Part shown: positions 17,125-25,977 of the stretch, piece by piece | Layout: each line of letters starts with the position of its first letter | How positions within the stretch are numbered: the stretch's first letter is position 1 | NCBI RefSeq assembly: GCF_000178855.1 | Contig: NZ_ADVG01000002.1 | Span: forward strand, 2,418,001-2,482,000 | From: Ktedonobacter racemifer DSM 44963 | GTDB taxonomy: Bacteria; Chloroflexota; Ktedonobacteria; Ktedonobacterales; Ktedonobacteraceae | Direction: 5' to 3' | DNA: 64,000 bases | The notes under the pieces: generated by a model | Seen by the model: only the letters and a program-made list of their open reading frames with translations | What the model was told of the DNA's origin: nothing | Databases searched by the model: none | Position numbers and translations under genes: made by a program

Positions 17125-17183
17125 GGACTAGCGTGTGTGGTGACGCGCAGGCTTCGCCTACGCGTCACCACACACGCTAGTCC
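17125..17183. repeat. Long hairpin after prs (one mismatch)
   Basis: The arms 17125-17152 and 17156-17183 pair with a single C/A mismatch around a TTC loop. It lies 15 nt after the prs stop on the minus strand. Confidence 0.93.
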
Positions 17184-17198
17184 AGGCAATGCTGTTAC

Positions 17199-18149
17199 TT
17201 AGAAGAAGAGTTCGGAGACGGAGCGACCATCGTGGATACGGCTGATCGCGCCGGCGAAGAGGCCCGCAACCGAGAGCGCTGTCAGGTTGGGCAGGCGGTT
17301 GATATCGGGAGGGGGAATCGAGTTTGTGATGACCAGTTCTTTCAGGGGGGCAGCGCGCAAGCGCTCGATGGCTGGGCCAGAGAAGATGCCGTGGGTTGCG
17401 GAACAATAGATATCGCGCGCGCCCTGCTCGCGCACCACGCGAACGGCCTGCGTAATAGAGCCAGCGGTATCGATCTCATCATCCACAATCAAGGCATTGC
17501 GGCCCGCGACATTGCCGATGATGCCCATGGCCTCAGTGATCCCCTCGTTGCCCAGACGGCGCTTCTCAATGATTGCCAGGGGAACGTTCAGGCGGTCCGC
17601 CAGTTTGCGTGCCTTCTTGGCGAAGCCCTCGTCGGCGGAGACGACCGTCAGGTCCTCAATCTGTTTCTGCGCGAAATACTCGGCCTGAATGGTCTGAGCG
17701 GTCAACTCATCAACCGGAATATTAAAAAAGCCCTGAATTTGCCCGGCGTGCATGTCCAGCGTCACCACGCGATGGGCGCCCGCGACCGTAATACAATCAG
17801 CGACCAGGCGCGCCGTAATCGGCACACGTGGCTGATCCTTCTTGTCAGTACGGCCATAGGCATAATAGGGAATGACGGCGGTGACACAAGCCGCCGAAGC
17901 CCGCTTAAGGGCATCTATCATAATGAGAAGCTCCATGATAGAGCGATTGACAGGCGAGCTAAAGGACTGAATAACAAAGACATCGTTCCCGCGGACATTC
18001 TCGTTTATTTTGACAAAAATATTTTCATTACTAAATTGAAAGACATCAGCCTCCCCTAGCGATATGCCTAGATGATCGCATATCTCTATGGCAAGCTGGC
18101 GATTAGCGTTTCCAGTGAAAATGCTCAGTTCGCTCGTCAATGTGTTCAA
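17199..18149 (-). CDS. prs: Ribose-phosphate pyrophosphokinase
   Basis: This 316-aa protein matches bacterial Prs throughout. It has GNANRQLA near the N-terminus, the NENIFVKINENVRG loop, the YAYGRTDKKDQPR flexible loop, TLDMHAGQIQGFF with the metal-site His, and the PRPP-binding loop VDDEIDTAGSI near residue 225. It makes PRPP from ribose 5-phosphate and ATP for purine, pyrimidine, His and Trp synthesis. The start is TTG at 18149, supported by GGAGG 6 nt upstream. An extended -10 (TGGTATAAT) lies at 18173-18181. Confidence 0.96.
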   Translation of the reverse strand: MNTLTSELSIFTGNANRQLAIEICDHLGISLGEADVFQFSNENIFVKINENVRGNDVFVIQSFSSPVNRSIMELLIMIDALKRASAACVTAVIPYYAYGRTDKKDQPRVPITARLVADCITVAGAHRVVTLDMHAGQIQGFFNIPVDELTAQTIQAEYFAQKQIEDLTVVSADEGFAKKARKLADRLNVPLAIIEKRRLGNEGITEAMGIIGNVAGRNALIVDDEIDTAGSITQAVRVVREQGARDIYCSATHGIFSGPAIERLRAAPLKELVITNSIPPPDINRLPNLTALSVAGLFAGAISRIHDGRSVSELFF

Positions 18150-18172
18150 GTGGCACCTCCTGAGTACCCCAA

Positions 18173-18181
18173 ATTATACCA
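18173..18181 (-). promoter_or_regulatory. Extended -10 promoter element of prs
   Basis: On the minus strand TGGTATAAT fits an extended -10 promoter about 25 nt before the TTG start. A -35 box is not clear. Confidence 0.5.
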
Positions 18182-18213
18182 TACTGACAAGCGCGACCGC
18201 AGGAGGAAGTAGG

Positions 18214-18271
18214 TATGAGTAGTTGGTGTGCCTGGTGGGCATTTGCCCACCAGGCACACCAACTACTCATA
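18214..18271. repeat. Long perfect hairpin between the YggT gene and prs
   Basis: The perfect 27-bp arms (18214-18240 and 18245-18271) enclose an ATTT loop. It lies just after the YggT-family gene stop at 18277 and upstream of prs. Confidence 0.95.
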
Positions 18272-18276
18272 TCAGA

Positions 18277-18762
18277 TTATGACTCCACGGAGTCTTCGGG
18301 GCCGGTAATCAGGATGTGCAGGAAGCGGCGGATGGCCCAGAAGACCAGGAAGTAGATGAGCATCGCGATGAGCGTTGACCACTCAAAGGCCTGGTTCGGG
18401 TGGACAGAGAAGGGATGGACCAGCGTGCTAAAGGGAAAGAGGATAATATCAGTCAGCGAGTAGAGAAAGCCCGCGAAGAGATTGATAGGGTCGGCTCCGA
18501 TGAGCTTGAGCAGGAAGCGCATTGCCAGCGTGACCTCCAGGACGGTCAAGAACCAGCGCAGGAAGTCATTAAGCTTGCCAATGGCATACTTTACGGTTCG
18601 GGCCTCTTCCTGACGCGTCTCCGCTATCTCTACCTCGGGGCCGGACTCATCAGCCGAGGGCGCAGGGGGTGACGCGGGCTTCATGGGAAGATCATCCATG
18701 CGCCCCATACGCGAGGGCTGGGCACTCGTTGGCTCATTGGGATAGGGATTATTATTGCGCAT
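18277..18762 (-). CDS. YggT-family membrane protein
   Basis: This 161-aa protein has a polar Pro/Ser-rich N-terminus of about 65 residues, then a YggT-type membrane domain. A hydrophobic helix (FLRWFLTVLEVTLAMRFLLK) is followed by the GADPIN..FLYSLTDIILFPF motif and a final helix (LIAMLIYFLVFWAIRRFL). The family is linked to cell envelope or osmotic functions, but its biochemical role is not settled. The ATG at 18762 has GGAGG 9 nt upstream; longer upstream reading runs into a repeat. Confidence 0.82.
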   Translation of the reverse strand: MRNNNPYPNEPTSAQPSRMGRMDDLPMKPASPPAPSADESGPEVEIAETRQEEARTVKYAIGKLNDFLRWFLTVLEVTLAMRFLLKLIGADPINLFAGFLYSLTDIILFPFSTLVHPFSVHPNQAFEWSTLIAMLIYFLVFWAIRRFLHILITGPEDSVES

Positions 18763-18785
18763 CCTGCCATTCCTCCAACAACTTA

Positions 18786-18874
18786 TACGAAAACCAACCC
18801 CATTCGGGGGCGCGGCGCTACTCTCGTAGCTAGCACTCCCCCCATTCGGGGACAAGCGCGCTCAGTTTTTCGCA
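18786..18874. repeat. Intergenic repeat, family B, full form
   Basis: The sequence opens ACGAAAACCAACCCCATTCG, holds GTAGCTAGCA and a second CCCATTCGGGG box, and ends AAGCGCGCTCAGTTTTTCGC. It closely matches 6779-6880 and lies just upstream of the YggT gene. Confidence 0.8.
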
Positions 18875-19021
18875 AGGCAACAAACCTCAACAACTATTGC
18901 CTGAAAGCGAAGAGACAAACAGTTCAGCAATTGTTTGCCTGCATGGATTATAACATCTCGTGCCCGTCAAAAGCTATGGGTTTACGCGGGCAATTTCAGG
19001 ACTTCTCTGGGGCATCACGCG

Positions 19022-20797
19022 TCAGGAAGCGGGCGAGTTGATCGCGCCGCTACCACAATGCCCATTGCTCTGCACCAGCAATACCACTCCATCAATCTGC
19101 TTGAGGGTACAGAACTGCTGCGAGCTACGGACCTGGTTGAGCATGCGGACCGTGCTATCCTTGTCGTCCTCGGGAATGATGTTGTTGAGGTCCACCACGA
19201 TATAATCAACGGTGCGCAGATTCTTCTGCTCATCGGTATAAGTGATGAGGGGGAAGACCGTCACATAGGCACGCTCAGTGAGGTGAGGATTGAGCGTCGC
19301 GCTCGCCGAGACGGAAGCAGTCGACGGAATAGAGGTGAGCAACTGGTTGATGGCCTGGTCACGGTCGCTCGGCAGGTGATCGGGCAGCAGCACATTAAAC
19401 CAGGGAATCATAATCACAAAATGCAGCAGGACCATACAGACAATCCAGAGCGAGACCACCCATTGCAGCCGTGCCAGCGTCACCGTCTGCGCCAGGTCAA
19501 CGATGCGATCATTAAGGCGCTTCCGGCGATGCGCGCTTGCGATTGAGACAGCCAGCAGGCCCGGGCGAGCAAAGGTGAAGGGGCGAGACAGTACAGATAG
19601 GCCCGAGAGGAACGTCAGGCGCACATTCTCCAGGCCACGCATAAAGGAGTCCACCTGCGCCTTCTCGCGTAGCGCCTGCTCATCAGTCATCAGGACGGAG
19701 TCAACCGGCTCGCCACGCCACTGCTGCCATAATGCCACCAGGCGCGCCAGACCAATAATCGACGCCATCGCCACAAAGGGAATGATGGGGGCGTTATAGT
19801 GATAGATACCGCTATAAAGAAGGGAATTGTTATTAGGCAAGAGATTGAGCGCCAGGTTGGGCAGAGCGGGAAGCAGCCACTCAGGCGCGAAGACACTGAA
19901 GAAACCAGAGCAGCGCGCAAGACCTGTCAGGTAGTAGAAGCGCTCAAGCGTGAGATAGGTCATGGGAAGAACCCAGGGATGCATAACGATGTTCACAAGC
20001 GCATCGCTGGGGGTCGCCCCCAGGTAGGCATAGCGATACCAGAAGTTATTGCCCTGGTTACCGGGATAGAAATGCTTGATCATCAACCAGGCAAAGATGC
20101 CATAGAGGACACCACCCAGAATGAGGATCAGACCCAGGCGAGGCGCCCGGTATTTCCAGATTATCAGCACGCCAAAGACCGCCGCCACAAAAGGAATCTC
20201 TTCTTTACAGATCGCCGCCAGGGCGCAACAGAGCAGGCACCAACCAAAGCGGCGGTAGGTGAGGGCGAGAAAGGCATAAAGGAAGAGGGGGGTGACCAGC
20301 GCCACCGGGTGAAAATCGAAGAGATTGATCCCGATCAACGGGGCCGAGAGCAAGTAACCCAGCACCATGGCCACCGCCACCAGGGGCCACTGTGGGAGGT
20401 AGCGCCGCGTCATAAGAAAGATCGGTAGCGCCCCACTTACCAGGACCAGCGTCTGAAAGATCAGCAGGATGCGTGGGTCGGCGCCAAAGACATAGAGCAG
20501 CGAGAGGGGCAGGAGCACTGGCTCGAAGTGTTGCGCGAGACGAATGGGGGGGCCATACCAGTCAACGCCCTGGTTCGTCCACTGAAACGGGTGCCCATGC
20601 AGGGTATTCCAGAGCACCTGGTCCATATTCCCCAGGTCGAAAGCCGTAGCCTTGAAGGAGGTATAGCGTAGCACAGCCAGAAAGCCCACAATCAGGGCGT
20701 AGGCCAGCATAGCCAGCACCAGTAACGACCAGGAGAGACGCACCTGGGCGCGCGGCGATACTTGAACCCGTATAGAGAATTGTGGCAAACGTATCAT
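19022..20797 (-). CDS. DUF2079 multi-spanning membrane protein
   Basis: The 591-aa protein has about ten hydrophobic segments. An N-terminal TM is followed by the DLGNMDQVLWNTLHGHPFQW motif (residues about 53-74), typical of the DUF2079 family. This family resembles GT-C glycosyltransferases. The FEPVLLPLSLLY and FDFHPVALVTPLFLYAF segments also fit. A soluble C-terminal part (from about 480) follows the last TM. The catalysed reaction is unknown; lipid-linked sugar transfer is a family-level guess. It is a single gene on the minus strand with hairpin 20817-20875 upstream. Confidence 0.82.
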   Translation of the reverse strand: MIRLPQFSIRVQVSPRAQVRLSWSLLVLAMLAYALIVGFLAVLRYTSFKATAFDLGNMDQVLWNTLHGHPFQWTNQGVDWYGPPIRLAQHFEPVLLPLSLLYVFGADPRILLIFQTLVLVSGALPIFLMTRRYLPQWPLVAVAMVLGYLLSAPLIGINLFDFHPVALVTPLFLYAFLALTYRRFGWCLLCCALAAICKEEIPFVAAVFGVLIIWKYRAPRLGLILILGGVLYGIFAWLMIKHFYPGNQGNNFWYRYAYLGATPSDALVNIVMHPWVLPMTYLTLERFYYLTGLARCSGFFSVFAPEWLLPALPNLALNLLPNNNSLLYSGIYHYNAPIIPFVAMASIIGLARLVALWQQWRGEPVDSVLMTDEQALREKAQVDSFMRGLENVRLTFLSGLSVLSRPFTFARPGLLAVSIASAHRRKRLNDRIVDLAQTVTLARLQWVVSLWIVCMVLLHFVIMIPWFNVLLPDHLPSDRDQAINQLLTSIPSTASVSASATLNPHLTERAYVTVFPLITYTDEQKNLRTVDYIVVDLNNIIPEDDKDSTVRMLNQVRSSQQFCTLKQIDGVVLLVQSNGHCGSGAINSPAS

Positions 20798-20816
20798 AAA
20801 TGTTTAACTCGCCTTT

Positions 20817-20897
20817 GGGTAGGGATGCCTGGTGGCGGGCTGGCTGCGCCAACCCGCCACCAGGCATCCCTACCCCCTGAGCGCCGCAGGCACGAAG
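20817..20897. repeat. Hairpin with conserved flank in reverse orientation (family A)
   Basis: The arms 20817-20844 and 20848-20875 pair with one mismatch. The conserved flank, on the minus strand (CTTCGTGCCTGCGGCGCTC), lies at 20897-20879, one base after the stop of the 20899-21498 gene. Confidence 0.92.
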
Positions 20898-20898
20898 G

Positions 20899-21498
20899 CT
20901 AGAGGATGACATACCCCTGCCAGATACAAACCGCGACCACGAACATAAAGCCCCAGACTATTAAAAATTCCGGCCAGGTACCTGTACGGAAACGAAACTT
21001 ATTATCCATTGGAATGCCAAAGCGTTTTTTGACAGGCCAGAACAGAGGTATACCGCCATAGGTCAGCGAGTCACATAAGAGATGCATTACACATCCAAAC
21101 AAGACACCAAAGAAAACGACATGTGAAAAGCCTACCACATGCGCGGGAGCGGAATAGCCTCGTAAGCCCAGTAGATATATTACCACTCGTTCTAGCCCTA
21201 TGGCTAGCAATGAGCCGACAGCCAGGCCAAGAAGACTATGAAACACTGTGCGATGACCTGCAATACCCTGAATCGTCTTGCTAATGATACCAAAGCGATG
21301 GCCCAGGGTGCTACGTGCATTATCTATATCTGGCAGTAGCGCACCAAAGCCAACCGCACCATAATATACCGCCTTACTCACCAGCAATGGGAGCGTCACA
21401 ATCGTGCCCGCCGTAAGAGCATTGCCAGAGATATGCGTGACACTATCGAAGACGACCCCGGCTACCAGACCAATCAATAAATGTGAGCGACCTTCCAT
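20899..21498 (-). CDS. YdjM-like membrane-bound metal-dependent hydrolase
   Basis: This 199-aa protein fits the LexA-binding inner membrane hydrolase family (YdjM/DUF457). It has a SHLLIG start, the ALLPDIDNARSTLGHR motif with Asp/His ligands, HRTVFHSL, and a late MHLLCDSLTYGGIPLFWP motif. Four to five hydrophobic helices place it in the membrane. The substrate is unknown. I chose the ATG at 21498, which has GGGGAG upstream and begins the conserved MEGRSHLLIG; the longer upstream reading adds a non-conserved stretch. It is divergent from the ClC gene. Confidence 0.82.
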   Translation of the reverse strand: MEGRSHLLIGLVAGVVFDSVTHISGNALTAGTIVTLPLLVSKAVYYGAVGFGALLPDIDNARSTLGHRFGIISKTIQGIAGHRTVFHSLLGLAVGSLLAIGLERVVIYLLGLRGYSAPAHVVGFSHVVFFGVLFGCVMHLLCDSLTYGGIPLFWPVKKRFGIPMDNKFRFRTGTWPEFLIVWGFMFVVAVCIWQGYVIL

Positions 21499-21593
21499 GC
21501 GCCTATTATCTCCCCTGAAACTCAATTTTCTTTCTGCCTTCCAGCAATTGTAGAGAGAATATAGAGTGGTGTCAATAGACGCCCTCTTTTCAT

Positions 21594-21614
21594 TTGTATC
21601 GCAATACGATACAA
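21594..21614. promoter_or_regulatory. Operator-like inverted repeat in a divergent promoter region
   Basis: TTGTATCG and CGATACAA are perfect 8-bp arms with a 5-nt spacer. The site lies midway between the YdjM-like gene and the ClC gene, so it could bind a dimeric repressor acting on one or both. No regulator gene is adjacent. Confidence 0.55.
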
Positions 21615-21656
21615 TATTCATAGGAACGATATGTATCTACTACTAAGGAGAAACAA

Positions 21657-23552
21657 TTGGCAATTAATGCGTGGCAGGAGGAACATCGACAGGCGGGGAG
21701 GGATGCGGCGAAAAAAGCAGGTAGTCAGAAGAAGGTCAATCATGAACTGGGGGATTTTACGACCACCCCACGTACGCTTTTTATCGCGCTCATCGCGCTT
21801 GTCATCGGTATTGTGAGCACCTTTATCGCTCTACTCTTATTAAAATTAATCGGACTATGTACAAATCTCTTCTTTTATCTACGCTGGGATACGGCCCTTG
21901 TCAGTCTCGCACAGAGTCCCCTGGGGATTTTCATTGTGCTGGTGCCTGTGGTGGGCGGGCTGATTATCGGCTTCATGGCCCGCTATGGCTCGCCTAAGAT
22001 CAGGGGGCATGGAATTCCTGAGGCGTTGGAAGCTATCTTAATGAATGGCAGCAAAATCGAGGCCAAGGTAGCACTACTCAAGCCGCTCTCGGCGGCGATC
22101 TCGATTGGGAGCGGTGGCCCCTTCGGCGCCGAGGGACCAATCATCATGACGGGCGGCGCCGTTGGTTCTCTGATCGCGCAATTCTTTCACTTCTCCAGTA
22201 GCGAGCGCAAGACGCTACTGGTGGCGGGGGCGGCGGCAGGTATGTCGGCGACGTTTGCCACGCCCGTGGCGGCGCTGCTGCTGGCGGTCGAACTCTTGCT
22301 CTTTGAGTGGAAACCGCGCAGCCTGATTCCTGTGGCCCTGGCCAGTGCCACGGCTGGGATTGTGCGCTACTACATTCTGGGAGCGGGCCCGATCTTCCCG
22401 GTGCCAGCGCATGTGGCGTTTATTGGTCCGATAGGTCTCCTGGGCTGTCTGCTGGTTGGTGTCCTGGCGGGACTGGTCTCAGCGCTTATGACCTACCTGG
22501 TCTATCGCTTCGAGGATACCTTCTCGCTCCTGCCCATTCACTGGATGTGGTGGCCGGCTATTGGCGGCCTGGGCATTGGCATTGGCGGATTGATCTATCC
22601 ACGCGCGCTGGGCGTCGGATATGATGTTATTGAGCAGTTGCTGCGGGGAGATGTCTCGCTCAAGTTGATCCTGGGCGTCCTGCTGGTCAAGCTCTTGATC
22701 TGGTCGTTCTCGCTTGGCTCAGGCACCTCGGGCGGCGTGCTGGCCCCATTGTTGATGATAGGTTGCGCGTTAGGGGCGGCCGTGAGCCTGTTTCTCCCCA
22801 ACGAGGGACCGGGCTTCTGGGCACTGATCGGTATGGCCGCGATGCTCGCGGGAACCATGCGCGTCCCCTTTACCAGCCTGGTCTTCGCCTTAGAACTCAC
22901 GCACGACTTTAATGCCCTGGTTCCGCTACTGCTGGCAACCCTGGTGGCCTACGCATTTAGCGTGCTGGTCTTAAAGCGCTCGATCCTTACCGAGAAGGTG
23001 AGCCGTCGAGGATATCATCTTAGCCGTGAATACGCTACCGATCCCCTGGAGATCCTCTTTGTACGCGAGGTTATGCGTACTAGCGTGGTCGCCATCCCCG
23101 CTAGTATTACACGCGACGAATTGAGCAGTCTACTCACCGAGGGCCAATCGCAGCAGCGTGGCATTCAGCACCTCTATCCTATCGTTGATGACCAGGTGCA
23201 GATCGAGGGTGTCGCGACACGCCATGATCTGATGAACCTGGTACGCAACGAGCCAGGCAAACGCCAGTTGGCCGACTACATCCAGGCCAGCCCGGTTGTG
23301 GCGTATGAAGATGAGAATCTACGCAGCGTGGTCTATCGCATGGCCGAGACCGGCTACACCCGTTTCCCGGTAGTTGAACGTGAGCATCCAGAGCAACTGG
23401 TGGGCATGGTCTCACTCCAGGACCTGCTCAAGGCCCGCTCACGCAACCTGGCGGAGGAGCGCGAGCGCGAGCGCTTGCTGCACCTGCGCTTGCTCTTCCC
23501 CTCGCGCGCCAGAAAGGGAGCACTCGCAGGCAGCCAGACGACAGGAGACTAA
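21657..23552 (+). CDS. ClC-family chloride channel/antiporter with CBS domains
   Basis: The 631-aa protein has about ten to twelve membrane helices (residues about 35-440) and two CBS domains (about 470-600). Selectivity-filter motifs are clear: GSGGPFGAEGP near residue 145 (keeping the gating Glu), GSGTSGGVLAP near 355, and a conserved Tyr region later. CBS domains suggest control by nucleotides. The start is TTG at 21657, with AAGGAG 6 nt upstream. A strong hairpin terminator with a T-run follows at 23625. It is the only plus-strand gene in this area. Confidence 0.93.
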   Translation: MAINAWQEEHRQAGRDAAKKAGSQKKVNHELGDFTTTPRTLFIALIALVIGIVSTFIALLLLKLIGLCTNLFFYLRWDTALVSLAQSPLGIFIVLVPVVGGLIIGFMARYGSPKIRGHGIPEALEAILMNGSKIEAKVALLKPLSAAISIGSGGPFGAEGPIIMTGGAVGSLIAQFFHFSSSERKTLLVAGAAAGMSATFATPVAALLLAVELLLFEWKPRSLIPVALASATAGIVRYYILGAGPIFPVPAHVAFIGPIGLLGCLLVGVLAGLVSALMTYLVYRFEDTFSLLPIHWMWWPAIGGLGIGIGGLIYPRALGVGYDVIEQLLRGDVSLKLILGVLLVKLLIWSFSLGSGTSGGVLAPLLMIGCALGAAVSLFLPNEGPGFWALIGMAAMLAGTMRVPFTSLVFALELTHDFNALVPLLLATLVAYAFSVLVLKRSILTEKVSRRGYHLSREYATDPLEILFVREVMRTSVVAIPASITRDELSSLLTEGQSQQRGIQHLYPIVDDQVQIEGVATRHDLMNLVRNEPGKRQLADYIQASPVVAYEDENLRSVVYRMAETGYTRFPVVEREHPEQLVGMVSLQDLLKARSRNLAEERERERLLHLRLLFPSRARKGALAGSQTTGD

Positions 23553-23624
23553 TACGAGCGTATCGCTACCTCTGGATGTGTTTCTACACAAACAGCATAT
23601 ACTAATCCTACGATAGCGAGTTTG

Positions 23625-23665
23625 GGCGGCCCTGGACACATGTGTCCAGGGCCGCCTTCTTTTTG
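23625..23665 (+). terminator. Intrinsic terminator of the ClC gene
   Basis: A perfect 32-nt palindrome (GGCGGCCCTGGACACA and its complement, 23625-23656) is followed by TTCTTTTT. This is a classic Rho-independent terminator on the plus strand. Confidence 0.9.
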
Positions 23666-23707
23666 GCGAGCGGAAAGATAAGTTGTAGGGTACTTTCCCC
23701 CTGGAGT

Positions 23708-23762
23708 AGGTGATGTGCAGTGCCCTGGCAACCGCAGGTTGCCAGGGCACTGCACATCACCT
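23708..23762. repeat. Long perfect hairpin at the end of the SUF operon
   Basis: The perfect 26-bp arms (23708-23733 and 23737-23762) have a GCA loop. It starts 1 nt after the Rieske gene stop on the minus strand. Confidence 0.95.
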
Positions 23763-23763
23763 G

Positions 23764-24084
23764 TTATTCTTCTTCGGGGAGGCCGACGAAGATGGTTTCA
23801 TCTTCGATTTTGATGGAGTAGGTATGGAGGTCCTGGCGTGCGGGACCGCGCAGTACCTTGCCGGTGCGCACGTCGAATTGCGCGCCATGCCAGGGGCAGG
23901 TCAGCGTGCAGCCCTCCAGCTCGCCCTCGTTGAGGGGCCCGCTGATATGGGTGCAATTATCGGTAAAGGCGCAGATCTGGCCCTCCACCTTTGTCAGGCA
24001 GACTGGTTCGCCATCAACTTCTACCGCGTAAAGCTCGCCTTCTTTGATCTCTTCCAGGCGAGCTGCCTTATAGAACTCAGTCAT
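23764..24084 (-). CDS. Rieske [2Fe-2S] ferredoxin (NirD/BphF-like)
   Basis: The 106-aa protein is a single Rieske domain. CTHISG and CPWHGAQFD provide the two Cys and two His ligands of a [2Fe-2S] cluster. Length fits the small soluble ferredoxin of ring-hydroxylating dioxygenases and the NirD type. Placed last in the SUF locus with a 6-nt gap after sufU, it is more likely to work with Fe-S assembly or be matured by it. The electron partner is unknown. Confidence 0.92.
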   Translation of the reverse strand: MTEFYKAARLEEIKEGELYAVEVDGEPVCLTKVEGQICAFTDNCTHISGPLNEGELEGCTLTCPWHGAQFDVRTGKVLRGPARQDLHTYSIKIEDETIFVGLPEEE

Positions 24085-24090
24085 ACGGCC

Positions 24091-24501
24091 TTATTCGTCC
24101 TCATCTTCATCATCAAGATTGGGGTGCTCAAAGCCTCCCATAGCCAGGCCCCGATGGAGTACACGCAGGGAGAGGAAGGCGCACTTGGTGCGAGCAGGGC
24201 TGATGGGAATGCCTAGTACCTCCAACACTTCCTCTTTCCCCAACTTTACAACCTCGTCTATCGGCTGGCCCTCAATCATCTCTGAGAGCATGGAGGCTGA
24301 CGCCTGGCTGATCGCGCATCCACGCCCTTTGAAGCGTACCTCAGCGACGCGCCCATCCTGCACGACCAGGTCCATGGCAAGCTGGTCGCCACAGAGCGGA
24401 TTGGAGTCCTCTGAGTGGACATCGGGCTGCTCCAGTGTACCAAAATTACGTGGATTGCGATAGTGATCCAGGATATATTCGCGGTAAAAATCCATTGCCA
24501 T
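24091..24501 (-). CDS. sufU: SufU Fe-S assembly protein (sulfur acceptor/scaffold type)
   Basis: This 136-aa protein begins MAMDFYREYILDHYRNPRNF, as SufU/IscU proteins do. It has three conserved cysteines in NPLCGDQ, GRGCAISQAS and RTKCAFLSL. The insert of about 20 residues before the third Cys is a SufU sign, separating it from IscU. SufU accepts sulfur from SufS. The ATG at 24501 with AGAGG upstream was chosen; the 16-nt gap to sufS marks tight coupling. The C-terminal tail is acidic (DDEDEDE). Confidence 0.93.
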   Translation of the reverse strand: MAMDFYREYILDHYRNPRNFGTLEQPDVHSEDSNPLCGDQLAMDLVVQDGRVAEVRFKGRGCAISQASASMLSEMIEGQPIDEVVKLGKEEVLEVLGIPISPARTKCAFLSLRVLHRGLAMGGFEHPNLDDEDEDE

Positions 24502-24517
24502 ATATGTATGCCTCTTT

Positions 24518-25786
24518 TTAGAAAGTAAAGATTTGGAGGGCTTTGTGCAGGCCCTGGACGAGGGCGTCGATATCTTCTTTTGTCGTATACACGTAGAAGC
24601 TGGCGCGGGCGGTTGCGGGCACATCGTAGCGCTCCATGAGTGGTTGCGCGCAGTGATGTCCGGCGCGAATGGCCACACCGGTCTCCTGGTCGAGAATCGA
24701 GGCCAGGTCGTGGGGGTGGACATCGCCAAGTGTGAAGGAGATGACGCCTCCGCGCTGGCCGATCTCGCGGGGACCATAGATCGTCAGGCCGGGAACCTGC
24801 TGGAGCTGCTCCAGGGCATAGGCCGTCATTTCTTGCTCATGGACCTGAACCCAGTCCATGCCCAGCTCGTTCAGATAGTCGACCGCCGCGCCCAGGCCGA
24901 TGGCCTCGGCAATCGCGGGGGTGCCCGCCTCAAACTTCCAGGGCAGATCGTTCCAGGTGGACTCGTGGAGCTTGACAGTGCGAATCATATCGCCGCCGCC
25001 CATGAAGGGGGGCATAGCCTCCAGCAGGGCACGCTTGCCATAGAGCACGCCAATACCCGTTGGGCCCAGCATTTTGTGCGCGCTAAAGCAGTAGAAATCG
25101 GCGTCGAGGGCCTGGACATCCACTGGCAGATGGGGAACGCTCTGCGCGCCATCCACCAGGACGATGGCCTCGACGGCATGGGCCTGGGCGATCATCTCTT
25201 GCACGGGATTGATGGTTCCCAGTACATTCGACATATGCGTAAAGGCAACCAGCCTGGGGCGCTGCTCCAACAGCTGCTGATAGATATCCAGGCGCAGCAG
25301 GCCATCATCGGTAACCGGAACAAACTCCAGGCGTGCGCCCGTGCGCTGAGCGAGCAGTTGCCAGGGGACCAGGTTGCTGTGGTGCTCCATCTCGGTCAGC
25401 ACAATCAGGTCTCCGGTGTGGATATTCGCGTTGCCCCAGCTATAGGCAACCAGGTTGATGCTCTCGGTCGTGTTACGTGTGAAGATTACCTGCTTGCTAT
25501 GGCGAGCATTGATAAAGCGTGCAACCTTGACGCGAGCACGTTCCTGGGCCGCGGTAGCCTCTTCACTGATCGTATAGACCCCGCGATGTACATTCGCGTT
25601 ATAGGTCTGGTAGTAGGTATTCATGGCCTCGATGACAACCTGGGGCTTCTGCGAGCTGGCCGTGCTGTCGAGATATACTAGAGGCTTATTGTGTACCTGG
25701 CGTGCGAGGATAGGGAAATCCGCGCGCACCTCGGCGGCAGTGCGTCCACTACGTGTCTGTTGTGTCTGCTTTTCAGATGTCACCAT
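24518..25786 (-). CDS. sufS: SufS cysteine desulfurase
   Basis: The 422-aa PLP enzyme has the class II desulfurase motifs: YLDSTASSQKP near the N-terminus, TEMEHHSNLVPW, the PLP-lysine in CFSAHKMLGPTG (about residue 230), and the active-site Cys in RAGHHCAQP near 370. It frees sulfur from cysteine and hands it to SufU. I chose the ATG at 25786, with AGAGGA 8 nt upstream; a longer reading would pass into hairpin 25829-25893. Confidence 0.95.
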   Translation of the reverse strand: MVTSEKQTQQTRSGRTAAEVRADFPILARQVHNKPLVYLDSTASSQKPQVVIEAMNTYYQTYNANVHRGVYTISEEATAAQERARVKVARFINARHSKQVIFTRNTTESINLVAYSWGNANIHTGDLIVLTEMEHHSNLVPWQLLAQRTGARLEFVPVTDDGLLRLDIYQQLLEQRPRLVAFTHMSNVLGTINPVQEMIAQAHAVEAIVLVDGAQSVPHLPVDVQALDADFYCFSAHKMLGPTGIGVLYGKRALLEAMPPFMGGGDMIRTVKLHESTWNDLPWKFEAGTPAIAEAIGLGAAVDYLNELGMDWVQVHEQEMTAYALEQLQQVPGLTIYGPREIGQRGGVISFTLGDVHPHDLASILDQETGVAIRAGHHCAQPLMERYDVPATARASFYVYTTKEDIDALVQGLHKALQIFTF

Positions 25787-25807
25787 AACTACTTCCTCTG
25801 CTTGACT

Positions 25808-25893
25808 GCTCGCGCCTGCGGCGCTCGCTCTGGTAGGTGGTGTGGTGCAGGAAGCAGCCAGAGGCTGCTTCCTGCACCACACCACCTACCAGA
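25808..25893. repeat. Long perfect hairpin with conserved flank inside the SUF operon (family A)
   Basis: The flank is at 25808-25828. Perfect 31-bp arms lie at 25829-25859 and 25863-25893. It stands between sufD and sufS. Confidence 0.95.
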
Positions 25894-25925
25894 AAGAAGT
25901 TATACACGGAGTTACTCAATAAGAG

Positions 25926-25960
25926 CAGAGGGCACCCACCGGCCTGGAGGGTGCCCTCTG
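25926..25960 (-). terminator. Terminator-like hairpin after sufD
   Basis: The arms CAGAGGGCACCC and GGGTGCCCTCTG (25926-25937 and 25949-25960) are perfect. It is 17 nt after the sufD stop. The U-tract is weak, so it may attenuate rather than fully stop transcription into sufS. Confidence 0.6.
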
Positions 25961-25977
25961 CGTTTAGCGCTGTGCGA

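Noticed and set aside
24533..25681. 382-codon open frame opposite sufS
   Set aside because: It mirrors the conserved sufS gene, is His/Gly-rich without a domain, and lacks a ribosome site.
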